The notes below the pieces were generated by a model that was not told where the DNA came from, did not search any database, and was given only the letters and a program-made list of their open reading frames with translations. A program made the position numbers and the translations under genes. Positions 24,913 to 34,522 of a stretch of DNA of 64,000 nucleotides are shown here, piece after piece. The first letter of the stretch is position 1, and every line of letters starts with the position of its first letter. The stretch comes from Photorhabdus cinerea (GTDB lineage Bacteria > Pseudomonadota > Gammaproteobacteria > Enterobacterales > Enterobacteriaceae): positions 73,490 through 137,489 of the forward strand of contig NZ_PUJW01000013.1 of assembly GCF_011189575.1 (NCBI RefSeq), written 5' to 3'.

Positions 24913-25478
24913 GCGAGCAGTTAACGGATCAAATGCTGGTCGAGCGAGTGCAGAAAGGTGACCAAAAGGCGTTTAACTTACTGGTGATCAGATATCAGCA
25001 TAAAGTAGCGAGCCTTGTATCTCGCTATATTCCGCAGGGTGATGTTCCTGACGTTGCGCAGGAGGCATTTATTAAGGCATATCGAGCATTGGCTTCATTC
25101 CGTGGCGATAGTGCTTTTTATACCTGGTTGTATCGTATAGCAGTAAACACGGCAAAAAACTATTTGGTTTCTCAAGGGCGACGTCCACCATCCAGTGATT
25201 TGGATGTCAGTGACGCCGAAAATTATGAAGTTTCGAATGCACTAAAAGAAATTTCGAACCCTGAGAATTTAATGTTGTCAGAAGAGTTAAGGCAGGTGGT
25301 TTTCCGAACCATTGAATCTCTTCCTGAAGATTTGCGAATGGCAATAACTCTAAGGGAATTAGATGGGCTAAGCTATGAAGAGATATCTGTTGTTATGGAT
25401 TGCCCAGTAGGTACGGTTCGTTCCCGTATTTTCCGGGCGAGGGAAGCCATTGATGATAAAATTCAACCACTGATTTAA
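24909..25478 (+). CDS. rpoE: RNA polymerase sigma-E factor
   Basis: A 189-residue ECF sigma factor for the envelope stress response. Region 2 holds VPDVAQEAFIKAYRALASFRGDSAFYTWLYRIAVNTAKNYLV-type text (residues ~47-90) and region 4 holds SLPEDLRMAITLRELDGLSYEEI and the helix-turn-helix CPVGTVRSRIFRARE (~165-180). Nearly identical to the E. coli protein. It heads the rpoE-rseA-rseB-rseC operon; RseA holds it at the membrane until DegS/RseP cleavage. Confidence 0.98.
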   Translation: MSEQLTDQMLVERVQKGDQKAFNLLVIRYQHKVASLVSRYIPQGDVPDVAQEAFIKAYRALASFRGDSAFYTWLYRIAVNTAKNYLVSQGRRPPSSDLDVSDAENYEVSNALKEISNPENLMLSEELRQVVFRTIESLPEDLRMAITLRELDGLSYEEISVVMDCPVGTVRSRIFRAREAIDDKIQPLI

Positions 25479-25517
25479 AACTAAAAATAGTGGGATAATA
25501 CTGAAGGGTACTTTGGC

Positions 25518-26171
25518 ATGCAAAGAGAAAAACTTTCCGCACTGATGGATGGCGAAGCTCTTGATAGTGAAGTCGTTAGTATTTTATCTAAAGATTCTGC
25601 AATGCAGAAACACTGGGAAAATTACCACTTGATCCGTGACACATTGCGCGGTGATGTGACTGAAGTATTACATATCGATATTGCGAGTCGGGTTGCACAG
25701 GCACTTGAAAAAGAGCCTGTTCATTTTAACCGTGGGTCGATTTCTGAATCTCAGCCTCGGCCAGAGACTTGGCAGAAAATGGCGTTTTGGCAGAAACTTC
25801 GCCCTTGGGGAAGTCAAATTACTCAAGTGGGTGTTGCAGCCTGTGTTTCGTTGGCAGTACTGATAGGAGTACAGCAATACAATAGCCATGATGCTGTAAA
25901 TTTTGAATATCAATCTGATACACCAGTATTTAATACACTGCCGATGATGGGTTCGGCTTCCCCAGTGAGTTTGGGAGTGCCTTCTGGTGATGATATGTTT
26001 GGCAATGATCAGCGCATTCAGGTGCAAGAGCGTAATAAACGCATTAACATCATGTTGCAACAATATGAACTTGATCGCCGTGTGCATTTTGAACAAAATG
26101 ACGGACAGGAAATTCCACCACAGGTTGCCATTCCGGTTCCCGGAACGCAATCTTTAGGAACACAACAGTAG
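25518..26171 (+). CDS. rseA: Anti-sigma-E factor RseA
   Basis: A 217-residue inner-membrane protein. The cytoplasmic sigma-binding domain starts REKLSALMDGEALDSEVV and contains HWENYHLIRDTLRGD. A single membrane helix lies at ~100-120 (ITQVGVAACVSLAVLIGV), with the periplasmic domain after it. It sequesters RpoE and is destroyed stepwise by DegS and RseP. It starts 39 bp after rpoE and ends 2 bp before rseB. Confidence 0.96.
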   Translation: MQREKLSALMDGEALDSEVVSILSKDSAMQKHWENYHLIRDTLRGDVTEVLHIDIASRVAQALEKEPVHFNRGSISESQPRPETWQKMAFWQKLRPWGSQITQVGVAACVSLAVLIGVQQYNSHDAVNFEYQSDTPVFNTLPMMGSASPVSLGVPSGDDMFGNDQRIQVQERNKRINIMLQQYELDRRVHFEQNDGQEIPPQVAIPVPGTQSLGTQQ

Positions 26172-26173
26172 TA

Positions 26174-27130
26174 ATGAAACATATCTGGTTTTCCGTCTCT
26201 TTACTGGCGGGCAGCCTGTTTACTCCTCTACAGGTCTCGGCACAGCTCAGTAGCGCTGAGGCTTTGTTACAGGAGATGGGTAATGCCACTCAGTCCCTGA
26301 CTTATGAGCTTGCTTTTATTAATCTCAGCCAGCAGGCTATCGTCTCAGCTCGTTATCGCCATGCCGTTATCAATGGTATTCCCATTGCTCAAGTTATGCA
26401 GATGGATGGTTCCCGCAGGGAGATTGTCCAGCGTGGTAATGAGATCAGCTATTTTGAACCTGGATTGGATGCTTTCAGTCTTAGCGGCGATCATATTATT
26501 GATTATTTACCGGCAGTTGTTTTTGCTGACTTCACTCAGTTGAAAAAATACTACAATTTCATCGATGTTGGTCGTACCCATATCGGTGACAGACCTTGCC
26601 GGGTTGTACGCATCATTTCCAAAGATGAAGTACGTTACAATTACATTTTGCTTATCGATGAAGAAAACCATTTACCATTACGTATTGATTTACTTGAGCG
26701 TGATAGTGAAACACTTGAGCAATTTCGGGTTGTTTCTTCTACAATAGGCGGGGATATCTATGATGCAATGAGTGTTATTACTCACCTGAATATGCCACCA
26801 ATGCTGGTCATTCCATCGTCAGAGAAAGTGGTATTCAATTGGAAAGTAGGTAAATTGCCGGATGGTTTCACTGAGGTTTCGCGTAACCGGCGTAAACTGT
26901 CAAATACTGATTCGCTTGAGTCTATTATGTTCAGCGATGGCTTATTTAGTTTTTCAGTGAATGTGACTAACGCTGATAAAACCAGTAAATTAGAATATCC
27001 TCTTCGTCGTGGGCACCCAACGATTTATAGCGTAATACGTGGGGCAAAGGAGGTGACTATTATTGGTGAATTGCCACTGGCAACTGCCAAGTATGTTGCC
27101 GCAGGTGTTGCATTTATGGGAACTGACTAA
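26174..27130 (+). CDS. rseB: Sigma-E regulatory protein RseB
   Basis: A 318-residue periplasmic protein with a signal peptide (MKHIWFSVSLLAGSLFTPLQVSA). The large LolA/LppX-like domain (~25-215) and the smaller C-terminal domain follow. RseB binds the periplasmic part of RseA, protects it from DegS and senses mislocalised lipopolysaccharide. Its TAA stop overlaps the rseC ATG by one base. Confidence 0.96.
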   Translation: MKHIWFSVSLLAGSLFTPLQVSAQLSSAEALLQEMGNATQSLTYELAFINLSQQAIVSARYRHAVINGIPIAQVMQMDGSRREIVQRGNEISYFEPGLDAFSLSGDHIIDYLPAVVFADFTQLKKYYNFIDVGRTHIGDRPCRVVRIISKDEVRYNYILLIDEENHLPLRIDLLERDSETLEQFRVVSSTIGGDIYDAMSVITHLNMPPMLVIPSSEKVVFNWKVGKLPDGFTEVSRNRRKLSNTDSLESIMFSDGLFSFSVNVTNADKTSKLEYPLRRGHPTIYSVIRGAKEVTIIGELPLATAKYVAAGVAFMGTD

Positions 27131-27594
27131 TGGTCAAAGAATGGGCAACAGTAATCCGTTGGCAGCAGGGCAGAGCATTATTACGTTATGGCTCCTCTTC
27201 TGGTTGTGGTAGTTGTCAAGCTCGTGCGGCGTGTGGCTCTTATTTACTGAATAAATTAGGGCCTGATGACATTCATCAACTCGAACTTGAGATTTTACAG
27301 CCGTTGCAACCAGGGCAGAAAGTGGAAATTGGTATCCCCGAAGGAAGCTTATTGCGTTCAGCGTTGCTGGTTTATCTAACCCCACTTATTGGACTATTCC
27401 TTGGTGGTGCACTTTTTCAATTATGGGTGACCAATCAATTATGGGTGTTTTGTGGCGGTGTTTTGGGAGGAGTTGCAGGTTTTTTCCTTGCCCGCAAAGT
27501 TGCCACTTATTGGGATAATCAGCAGGAATACCAACCGATAGTTTTACAAATTGGCTTGCCTCCTGATGTAATTCGTGTTCAGCATCCGGAATAA
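27130..27594 (+). CDS. rseC: SoxR-reducing system protein RseC
   Basis: A 154-residue inner membrane protein. The N-terminal domain carries four cysteines in SGCGSCQARAACGSY (residues ~22-35). Two membrane helices follow (LLVYLTPLIGLFLGGALF and VFCGGVLGGVAGFFLA). RseC works with the Rsx complex to keep SoxR reduced. It ends the rpoE operon. Confidence 0.94.
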   Translation: MVKEWATVIRWQQGRALLRYGSSSGCGSCQARAACGSYLLNKLGPDDIHQLELEILQPLQPGQKVEIGIPEGSLLRSALLVYLTPLIGLFLGGALFQLWVTNQLWVFCGGVLGGVAGFFLARKVATYWDNQQEYQPIVLQIGLPPDVIRVQHPE

Positions 27595-27789
27595 ATCTGT
27601 TTTAATCATACAGAACTTTTAATTGACTGATCATACTTAAAGCCACAGGCATGACTAGGTTTTCATAGGTTTGGCATGTAGAATACAGCCTTTCAGGCCA
27701 GTGGCCGACCTATAAACCGTCGCTTTATGTCCCTCTGTGTGTCCATTAGGCGAATGATTCAGAAATATCAAGGCAGAAAAATATTTATA

Positions 27790-29586
27790 ATGAAGCAAAT
27801 ACGAAATTTCTCCATTATTGCTCACATTGACCACGGTAAGTCGACGTTATCTGACCGTATTATTCAAATTTGTGGTGGCTTAACAGATCGTGAAATGGCA
27901 GAGCAAGTGCTGGATTCCATGGAGCTTGAGCGTGAGCGTGGTATCACCATCAAGGCACAGAGTGTCACTTTGGATTACAAAGCCAATGATGGGCAGCTCT
28001 ATCAATTAAACTTTATCGACACGCCAGGGCATGTTGACTTCTCATATGAGGTCTCCCGTTCGTTGGCTGCTTGTGAAGGGGCATTGCTGGTGGTTGATGC
28101 TGGGCAGGGTGTGGAAGCGCAGACACTGGCTAACTGTTATACCGCTCTGGATATGAATCTTGAAGTTGTTCCTGTTCTGAATAAAATCGATTTACCCGCT
28201 GCGGAGCCTGAGCGCGTAGCAGAAGAAATTGAGGACATTGTTGGGATTGATGCTACTGATGCAGTGCGTTGTTCAGCCAAAACTGGTGTAGGCGTACAAG
28301 ATGTCATTGAGCGTTTAGTTAAAGAGATTTCGGCACCGGAAGGCGATCCTAATGCGCCGTTACAGGCACTTATTATCGACTCATGGTTTGATAACTATCT
28401 CGGTGTTGTCTCGCTGGTTCGTATTAAAAATGGTACTTTACGCAAGGGTGACAAAATCAAAGTGATGAGTACCGGTCAGGTATATAACGCTGATCGTCTT
28501 GGAATTTTCACACCGAAGCGAGTTGACCGCGATATATTGGATTGCGGCGAAGTAGGCTGGTTGGTTTGTGCAATTAAAGACATTCTTGGTGCCCCAGTTG
28601 GCGATACATTGACGCTGTCCCGTCAACCTGCGGAAAAACCACTGCCAGGTTTTAAGAAAGTAAAGCCACAGGTTTATGCGGGGTTATTCCCTGTCAGTTC
28701 TGATGACTATGAAGCATTCCGTGACGCATTGGGTAAGTTGAGTCTGAATGATGCTTCTCTGTTCTATGAACCGGAAAGCTCTACTGCACTGGGTTTTGGT
28801 TTCCGTTGTGGTTTCCTTGGGTTGTTACATATGGAGATCATTCAGGAGCGTCTGGAACGTGAATACGATCTTGATCTCATTACAACTGCACCAACGGTTG
28901 TTTATGAAGTGGAAACGACGAGCCACGATATTCTCTATGTGGACAGCCCTTCTAAATTGCCATCGTTGAATAATATTGAAGAGCTGCGTGAACCTATTGC
29001 TGAGTGTCATATGCTGTTACCTCAGGAATATTTGGGGAATGTCATTACCTTATGTATTGAGAAGCGTGGAGTGCAGACCAACATGGTTTACCATGGTAAA
29101 CAAGTTGCACTGACTTACGAAATACCGATGGCTGAAGTCGTATTGGATTTCTTCGATCGATTGAAATCCACATCTCGCGGTTATGCTTCACTGGATTATA
29201 ATTTCACTCGTTTCCAGGCTTCTGATATGGTTCGGGTGGATGTGTTGATTAACGGTGAACGAGTTGATGCGTTGGCGTTGATTACTCATCGTGACAATGC
29301 TCAATATCGTGGCCGGGAATTAGTCGAGAAGATGAAAGAGCTTATTCCTCGTCAGCAGTTTGATATCGCGATTCAGGCTGCGATTGGCAATCATATTATT
29401 GCTCGCTCAACAGTGAAGCAATTGCGTAAAAACGTCTTGGCGAAGTGTTATGGTGGTGACGTTAGCCGTAAGAAAAAGCTATTGCAGAAACAGAAAGAAG
29501 GTAAGAAACGCATGAAGCAGGTTGGTAATGTTGAGTTACCACAGGAAGCTTTCTTAGCCATTCTTCATGTTGGTAAAGACAATTAA
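27790..29586 (+). CDS. lepA: Elongation factor 4 (LepA)
   Basis: A 598-residue translational GTPase. G motifs: AHIDHGKST, RGITIKAQ, DTPGHVDF and NKIDLPAA. The EF-G-like domains II and III follow, then the LepA-specific C-terminal domain with STVKQLRKNVLAKCYGGD and KKLLQKQKEGKKRMKQ. The ATG at 27790 gives the standard N-terminus MKQIRNFSIIAHIDHGKS; an upstream ATG would add 21 unrelated residues. LepA helps ribosome assembly and initiation. It precedes lepB by 20 bp, the conserved operon. Confidence 0.97.
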   Translation: MKQIRNFSIIAHIDHGKSTLSDRIIQICGGLTDREMAEQVLDSMELERERGITIKAQSVTLDYKANDGQLYQLNFIDTPGHVDFSYEVSRSLAACEGALLVVDAGQGVEAQTLANCYTALDMNLEVVPVLNKIDLPAAEPERVAEEIEDIVGIDATDAVRCSAKTGVGVQDVIERLVKEISAPEGDPNAPLQALIIDSWFDNYLGVVSLVRIKNGTLRKGDKIKVMSTGQVYNADRLGIFTPKRVDRDILDCGEVGWLVCAIKDILGAPVGDTLTLSRQPAEKPLPGFKKVKPQVYAGLFPVSSDDYEAFRDALGKLSLNDASLFYEPESSTALGFGFRCGFLGLLHMEIIQERLEREYDLDLITTAPTVVYEVETTSHDILYVDSPSKLPSLNNIEELREPIAECHMLLPQEYLGNVITLCIEKRGVQTNMVYHGKQVALTYEIPMAEVVLDFFDRLKSTSRGYASLDYNFTRFQASDMVRVDVLINGERVDALALITHRDNAQYRGRELVEKMKELIPRQQFDIAIQAAIGNHIIARSTVKQLRKNVLAKCYGGDVSRKKKLLQKQKEGKKRMKQVGNVELPQEAFLAILHVGKDN

Positions 29587-29606
29587 TAAGGTTGTAAGGA
29601 GTCTAA

Positions 29607-30587
29607 ATGGCTAACACTTTTGCCCTGATCCTAACGTTAGCAACGTTAGTCACCGGCATTATTTGGTGTATTGATCGTTTCAAATGGGCCCCAGCGCGCA
29701 AGAAAAAACTTGCCAGATTGCAGGAGCTAACTGAAGGTACAATGGATCAGGAGCATCTGGCTGAGACTATTAACAAACCAACATGGATAGATACTTGTTC
29801 ATCTATTTTCCCAGTGCTGGCCGTGGTTCTGATCTTGCGCTCTTTTGTTTATGAGCCATTTCAGATCCCATCGGGTTCTATGATGCCAACTTTATTGATT
29901 GGTGATTTCATTCTGGTGGAGAAATACTCATACGGATTGAAAGATCCCATTACTCAAACTACATTGATTAAGACTGGCGAACCAAAGCGTGGTGATATTG
30001 CAGTATTCAAATATCCACTGGACCCAAGTTTTGATTACATCAAACGAGTGATTGGCTTGCCGGGCGATAAAATTATTTATGATCCGCTGAAGAAAGAGCT
30101 GCGTGTTTTTCCTGGTTGTGGTGAAACAAAAAGTTGTAAGGAAGAGCTCCCGGTTTCTTATGGTTCACTGTTCCCAAGTGAGTGGACAATGAAACAGTAT
30201 GGTGTCAATTCCCATGGTGAGAGCCTGAAAAAGATAGGTGTTTTTCAGATACCTGTTGAAGAAACTTTACCCCCTTACAGCATGCGGCAGGGTGAACGGA
30301 TTGAGAATCTGGGTGTGACAACACACCATATTTTGGAGATTCCGGGCGTACTGCCGAGGCCAAATTTCCGTCAGCCTGGTTTGCCTGAGGGAATGTGGAT
30401 TGTGCCTGAAGGTCACTATTTCATGATGGGTGATAACCGTGATAATAGTGCTGATAGCCGTGAGTGGGGCTTTGTTCCTGAGAAAAATCTGGTTGGTCGC
30501 GCTTCAGCAATCTGGATGAGTTTTGAGAAACAGGAAGGGGAATGGCCTACCGGAGTTCGCTTTAGCCGTATTGGTGGAATTAATTAA
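29607..30587 (+). CDS. lepB: Signal peptidase I
   Basis: The 326-residue protease has two N-terminal membrane helices (residues ~4-20 and ~62-80). The catalytic serine lies in PSGSMMPTLLIGDFI (~91-105), the catalytic lysine in DYIKRVIGLPGDKI, and MMGDNRDNSADSREWGFVP marks box E. It cleaves signal peptides of exported proteins on the periplasmic side. A TAAGGAG Shine-Dalgarno precedes the ATG. Confidence 0.97.
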   Translation: MANTFALILTLATLVTGIIWCIDRFKWAPARKKKLARLQELTEGTMDQEHLAETINKPTWIDTCSSIFPVLAVVLILRSFVYEPFQIPSGSMMPTLLIGDFILVEKYSYGLKDPITQTTLIKTGEPKRGDIAVFKYPLDPSFDYIKRVIGLPGDKIIYDPLKKELRVFPGCGETKSCKEELPVSYGSLFPSEWTMKQYGVNSHGESLKKIGVFQIPVEETLPPYSMRQGERIENLGVTTHHILEIPGVLPRPNFRQPGLPEGMWIVPEGHYFMMGDNRDNSADSREWGFVPEKNLVGRASAIWMSFEKQEGEWPTGVRFSRIGGIN

Positions 30588-30642
30588 TATTAGCGAAGCA
30601 TTAATTTTACTCACAGTGTAGAATATCCTTTCAAACTTAATG

Positions 30643-30713
30643 ACTGGCTCCTGACAAGGAGCCAGTGCAAACGCAACAGTTTTGTCAGGGTTTCCTGTAC
30701 AGGTCTGTTGCGT
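30643..30713 (+). promoter_or_regulatory. rnc leader hairpins, probable RNase III autoregulation site
   Basis: Two hairpins lie in the leader of rnc. ACTGGCTCC/GGAGCCAGT (30643-30666) has a 6-base loop. ACGCAACAG/CTGTTGCGT (30671-30713) is extended inside by CAGG/CCTG. In E. coli RNase III cleaves a stem-loop in its own leader and shortens the mRNA lifetime; this structure is in the right place for the same control. Confidence 0.65.
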
Positions 30714-30756
30714 GTGCGTTTTTATTTGACGAATTCTGACCTATATTTGGTAGCAC

Positions 30757-31437
30757 ATGAATCCCATCGTAATTAACAGATTGCAGCGTAAGCTGGGGTA
30801 CACTTTTGATCAGCATGATCTGCTGATACAAGCATTAACTCATCGTAGTGCCAGCAGTAAACATAATGAGCGGCTGGAATTTCTCGGTGATTCAATTCTC
30901 AGTTTTGTTATTGCCAATGCACTATATCATCGCTTTCCTCGCGTAGATGAAGGCGATATGAGCCGGATGCGTGCCACATTAGTTCGTGGTAATACTTTGG
31001 CTGAGTTGGCAAGGGAATTTGAATTAGGTGAATGTCTTCGCTTGGGGCCGGGAGAACTGAAAAGTGGCGGTTACCGCCGTGAATCTATTCTGGCTGATAC
31101 TGTGGAAGCGCTGATAGGCGGTATTTTCCTTGATAGCGATATTCAAACGGTTGAGAAAATTATTCTGAGCTGGTATGAAACTCGCTTGAATGAAATTAGC
31201 CCGGGTGACAAACAGAAAGACCCGAAAACCCGGTTACAAGAATATCTGCAAGGGCATCATTTGCCTCTGCCATCATATCTGGTTGTTATGGTTCGTGGTG
31301 AAGCTCACGACCAGGAATTTACTATTCACTGTCAGGTGAGTGGTATCGAACAGCCGATTAAAGGAACAGGTTCTAGCCGCCGCAAAGCGGAGCAGGCAGC
31401 GGCGGAGCAAGCATTAAAACAACTGGAGCTTGAATGA
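30757..31437 (+). CDS. rnc: Ribonuclease III
   Basis: A 226-residue dsRNA endonuclease. The catalytic signature NERLEFLGDSILSFVIA lies at ~37-53 and the second acidic cluster at ADTVEALIGGIFLD (~113-126). The C-terminal dsRNA-binding domain (~155-225) ends GSSRRKAEQAAAEQALKQL. It matures rRNA and many mRNAs. The last four bases overlap the era start codon. Confidence 0.98.
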   Translation: MNPIVINRLQRKLGYTFDQHDLLIQALTHRSASSKHNERLEFLGDSILSFVIANALYHRFPRVDEGDMSRMRATLVRGNTLAELAREFELGECLRLGPGELKSGGYRRESILADTVEALIGGIFLDSDIQTVEKIILSWYETRLNEISPGDKQKDPKTRLQEYLQGHHLPLPSYLVVMVRGEAHDQEFTIHCQVSGIEQPIKGTGSSRRKAEQAAAEQALKQLELE

Positions 31438-32342
31438 GCGAACAAGAAACCTATTGCGGATTTGTTGCAATAGTTGGACGGCCTAATGTGGGGAAATCTA
31501 CATTGCTGAATCAGCTTTTGGGGCAGAAAGTATCTATCACTTCCCGTAAGCCACAGACTACCCGTCACCGTATTATGGGTATTCACACTGAGGGGCCTTA
31601 TCAGACTATTTATGTGGATACACCTGGATTGCATATTGAGGAAAAGCGGGCGATTAACCGTCTGATGAATCGTGCAGCCAGTAGTTCTATTGGTGATGTA
31701 GAGCTGGTCATTTTTGTTGTTGAAGGTACTCATTGGACTCCAGATGACGAGATGGTGCTGAATAAACTGCGCAACTTGCGTTGCCCGGTTTTATTGGCTA
31801 TCAATAAAGTGGATAACCTGATTGATAAAGCTATCCTGTTGCCACATATTGGTTTCCTCAGCAAACAGATGAACTTTCTTGATGTTGTACCGATGAGCGC
31901 GGAGAAAGGCATGAACGTAGACACGATTGCAAAGATTGTGCGCGGACATATGCCGAAAGCAACTCACCATTTCCCGGAAGATTATATTACTGACCGTTCT
32001 CAGCGTTTTATGGCTTCTGAAATTATCCGCGAAAAACTCATGCGTTTTCTCGGTGATGAATTGCCATATTCTGTCACGGTGGAAATTGAACAATTCATAG
32101 CCAATGAGCGCGGCGGTTACAATATTCACGGTTTGATTCTGGTTGAACGTGACGGCCAGAAGAAAATGGTCATTGGTAATAAAGGGAGTAAAATCAAAAC
32201 CATTGGTATTGAAGCCCGTCAGGACATGGAAAGGCTGTTTGATGTTAAAGTCCACTTGGAACTGTGGGTTAAAGTTAAAGCAGGTTGGGCTGATGACGAG
32301 CGGGCGCTGCGGAGCCTGGGTTACGTCGATGATTTGAAATAA
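31434..32342 (+). CDS. era: GTPase Era
   Basis: A 302-residue ribosome assembly GTPase. G1 is GRPNVGKSTLLNQLLG, G3 DTPGLH and G4 NKVDNL. The C-terminal KH domain (~225-300) includes GQKKMVIGNKGSKIKTIG. It binds the 3' end of 16S rRNA. Its start overlaps rnc (ATGA), so the two are translated together. Confidence 0.97.
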   Translation: MSEQETYCGFVAIVGRPNVGKSTLLNQLLGQKVSITSRKPQTTRHRIMGIHTEGPYQTIYVDTPGLHIEEKRAINRLMNRAASSSIGDVELVIFVVEGTHWTPDDEMVLNKLRNLRCPVLLAINKVDNLIDKAILLPHIGFLSKQMNFLDVVPMSAEKGMNVDTIAKIVRGHMPKATHHFPEDYITDRSQRFMASEIIREKLMRFLGDELPYSVTVEIEQFIANERGGYNIHGLILVERDGQKKMVIGNKGSKIKTIGIEARQDMERLFDVKVHLELWVKVKAGWADDERALRSLGYVDDLK

Positions 32343-32352
32343 GGCGTTGCCG

Positions 32353-33078
32353 GTGGACGGTTGGCAGCGTGCTTTTATTCTTCATAGGCGCCCTTACAGT
32401 GAAACCAGTTTGTTACTGGATCTTTTTACTGAAAATGAAGGGCGGATCAGTGTGTTGGCTAAAGGTGCGCGCAGCCGTCGTTCCAATTTAAAAGGCTGCT
32501 TGCAGCCATTTACCCCGTTGTTGATGCGTTGGAGTGGGCGGGGTGTAGTTAAGACGCTGCGTGATGCCGATCCTATTTCTTTAACTCTTCCTCTTACTGG
32601 CAGTGTGCTGTACAGCGGTTTATATGTTAATGAATTGCTGTCGAGAGTGCTTGAACAAGGAACGGCTTATCCGGCTCTATTCTTTGATTACCTTCAATGT
32701 TTACAAATTCTTGCTGCCAGTGAATATACACCAGAACATGCATTACGCCGGTTTGAGCTGGCGTTGCTGGCAAATCTTGGTTATGGCGTTGATTATCTTC
32801 ATTGTGCGGGAAGTGGTGAACCTGTGACCGATACAATGACCTACCGTTATAGAGAAGAAAAAGGATTTATCGCTAGTCTGATTATTGATCATTACAGTTT
32901 TACCGGGCGTGAATTGAAATCACTGGCAACCCGTGAATTCCCTGACCCGGCAACATTGAAAACAGCAAAGCGTTTCACTCGTATTGCACTGAAACCTTAC
33001 CTTGGTGGTAATCCTTTAAAAAGTCGTGAACTGTTCCGGCAGTTTGTACGTAAGAAACCGGAAGAGAAAGAAAACTAA
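32353..33078 (+). CDS. recO: DNA repair protein RecO
   Basis: A 241-residue recombination mediator with an N-terminal OB fold (WQRAFILHRRPYSETSLLLD, then GRISVLAKGARSRRS) and a helical C-terminal part including ALRRFELALLANLGYGV and TKRYREEKGFIAS-like text. It loads RecA on SSB-coated DNA with RecR. The GTG at 32353 is chosen because DGWQR aligns with the E. coli start and it has an AAGG upstream; a TTG two codons earlier is possible. Confidence 0.94.
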   Translation: MDGWQRAFILHRRPYSETSLLLDLFTENEGRISVLAKGARSRRSNLKGCLQPFTPLLMRWSGRGVVKTLRDADPISLTLPLTGSVLYSGLYVNELLSRVLEQGTAYPALFFDYLQCLQILAASEYTPEHALRRFELALLANLGYGVDYLHCAGSGEPVTDTMTYRYREEKGFIASLIIDHYSFTGRELKSLATREFPDPATLKTAKRFTRIALKPYLGGNPLKSRELFRQFVRKKPEEKEN

Positions 33079-33147
33079 TGAATTTGTTCCCCTTCATGAT
33101 GGAAAGTGTAAACTTATTATCATTCAATACGACTACAGGAGATAAAT

Positions 33148-33879
33148 ATGGCTGAGGTATTGCTAGGTGTTAATATCGATCACATTGCGACAGTGCGTAA
33201 TGCTCGTGGCACAAATTACCCAGATCCGGTTCAGGCAGCTTTTATTGCGGAACAGGCTGGTGCAGATGGTATTACCATTCATTTGCGTGAAGATCGCCGT
33301 CATATTACTGATCGGGATGTTGAACTATTGAGTCAAACTATCCAGACCCGGATGAACCTTGAAATGGCTGTGACAGATGAAATGGTGGATATTGCCTGTC
33401 GCATCAAACCTGAATTTTGTTGTTTGGTACCTGAAAAGCGGCAGGAAGTGACAACAGAAGGTGGTTTAGATGTTGTTGGTCAGAAAGATAAGGTTATGGC
33501 GGCGGTTAAACGTCTGTCTGAAGCGGGTATTCTTGTTTCTCTGTTTATTGATGCGGATCACCAACAAATAGATGCGGCCAGAGAAGTTGGTGCGCCTTTT
33601 ATTGAGATTCACACCGGCGCTTATGCTGATGCAGAAAATGAAATTGAACAGGAAAAAGAGTTCCAGCGTATTAAAAAGGCCGCGACCTATGCTGCGGGTA
33701 TTGGGCTGACGGTTAATGCGGGTCATGGGCTGACGTATCATAATGTACAACGTATTGCGGCTCTGCCGGAAATTTATGAATTGAATATTGGTCATGCCAT
33801 TATCGGGCGGGCGGTATTCAGTGGCTTGACTGCTGCTGTAGCAGATATGAAAACTCAAATGCGGAAAGCGCGTGGTTAA
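33148..33879 (+). CDS. pdxJ: Pyridoxine 5'-phosphate synthase
   Basis: The 243-residue TIM-barrel enzyme condenses 1-deoxyxylulose 5-phosphate with 3-amino-1-hydroxyacetone phosphate. Marks: LGVNIDHIATVRNARGT, GITIHLREDRRHI, EIHTGAYAD and the C-terminal VNAGHGLTYHNV, ELNIGHAIIGRAVF. AGGAG lies seven bases before the ATG. Its TAA overlaps the acpS ATG by one base, the standard pdxJ-acpS pair. Confidence 0.97.
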   Translation: MAEVLLGVNIDHIATVRNARGTNYPDPVQAAFIAEQAGADGITIHLREDRRHITDRDVELLSQTIQTRMNLEMAVTDEMVDIACRIKPEFCCLVPEKRQEVTTEGGLDVVGQKDKVMAAVKRLSEAGILVSLFIDADHQQIDAAREVGAPFIEIHTGAYADAENEIEQEKEFQRIKKAATYAAGIGLTVNAGHGLTYHNVQRIAALPEIYELNIGHAIIGRAVFSGLTAAVADMKTQMRKARG

Positions 33880-34259
33880 TGGCTATTATCGGCTTGGGCA
33901 CGGATATTGTTGAAATTGCTCGTATTGAGGGGGTTGTTGAGCGCTCAGGTGAGCGCTTGGCAAAACGTATTCTCAGTGAATCAGAATGGAAACAATATCA
34001 GCAACATGAAAAACCGGTTCGTTTTCTGGCTAAGCGTTTTGCGGTAAAAGAAGCGGCAGCAAAAGCGCTGGGAACGGGTATCCGTAATGGGCTGGCATTT
34101 AACCAGTTTGAAGTGGTTAATGATGCTCTGGGAAAACCGACTTTGCGGCTCTATGGTGCAGCAGCAGAATTGGCTCAGAAACTGGGAGCTATGTCTTTGC
34201 ATGTGACATTGGCCGATGAGCGCCGCTATGCTTGTGCGACCGTTATTTTAGAGAGTTAA
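33879..34259 (+). CDS. acpS: Holo-[acyl-carrier-protein] synthase
   Basis: A 126-residue phosphopantetheinyl transferase that activates acyl carrier protein. It starts IIGLGTDIVEIARIE, with the metal-binding Asp8 and later RFLAKRFAVKEAAAKALGTGI carrying the catalytic Glu and Lys. VTLADERRYACATV ends the protein. It is the last gene of the lepA-to-acpS run and converges with yfhL after a 2-bp gap. Confidence 0.97.
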   Translation: MAIIGLGTDIVEIARIEGVVERSGERLAKRILSESEWKQYQQHEKPVRFLAKRFAVKEAAAKALGTGIRNGLAFNQFEVVNDALGKPTLRLYGAAAELAQKLGAMSLHVTLADERRYACATVILES

Positions 34260-34261
34260 TT

Positions 34262-34522
34262 TTAGATTTTATCTGCATGATGCAGTAATACAAATTTATC
34301 CCATAATTGCTCTTTTGTTTCTTGTCGGTCTGGATCGGTAATAATGGTATTATTTATCGGACAGACTGATTGGCAAGTTGGGGCATCATAATGACCGATA
34401 CATTCGGTACAACGCTCAGAATCGATTTCATAAATTTCATCTCCCATTGATATAGCCTGATTGGGACATTCAGGTTCACACATATCACAATTGGTACAGC
34501 TCTTTTTGATTAATAACGACAT
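34262..34522 (-). CDS. yfhL: Ferredoxin YfhL (2[4Fe-4S])
   Basis: An 86-residue ferredoxin with two cysteine clusters: CTNCDMCEPECP (residues ~9-20) and CTECIGHYDAPTCQSVCP (~38-55). The spacer between Cys in the second cluster is longer than in clostridial ferredoxins, as in the Alvin/YfhL group. It carries electrons in the cytoplasm; its partner is not known. It is convergent with acpS, the same position as in E. coli. Confidence 0.94.
   Translation of the reverse strand: MSLLIKKSCTNCDMCEPECPNQAISMGDEIYEIDSERCTECIGHYDAPTCQSVCPINNTIITDPDRQETKEQLWDKFVLLHHADKI

Noticed and set aside
25668..26150. 160-residue minus-strand ORF opposite rseA
   Set aside because: Antisense shadow of a well-conserved gene; rare-residue composition and no motif.
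31791..32255. 154-residue minus-strand ORF opposite era
   Set aside because: Shadow of the era frame; no promoter or ribosome-binding site.
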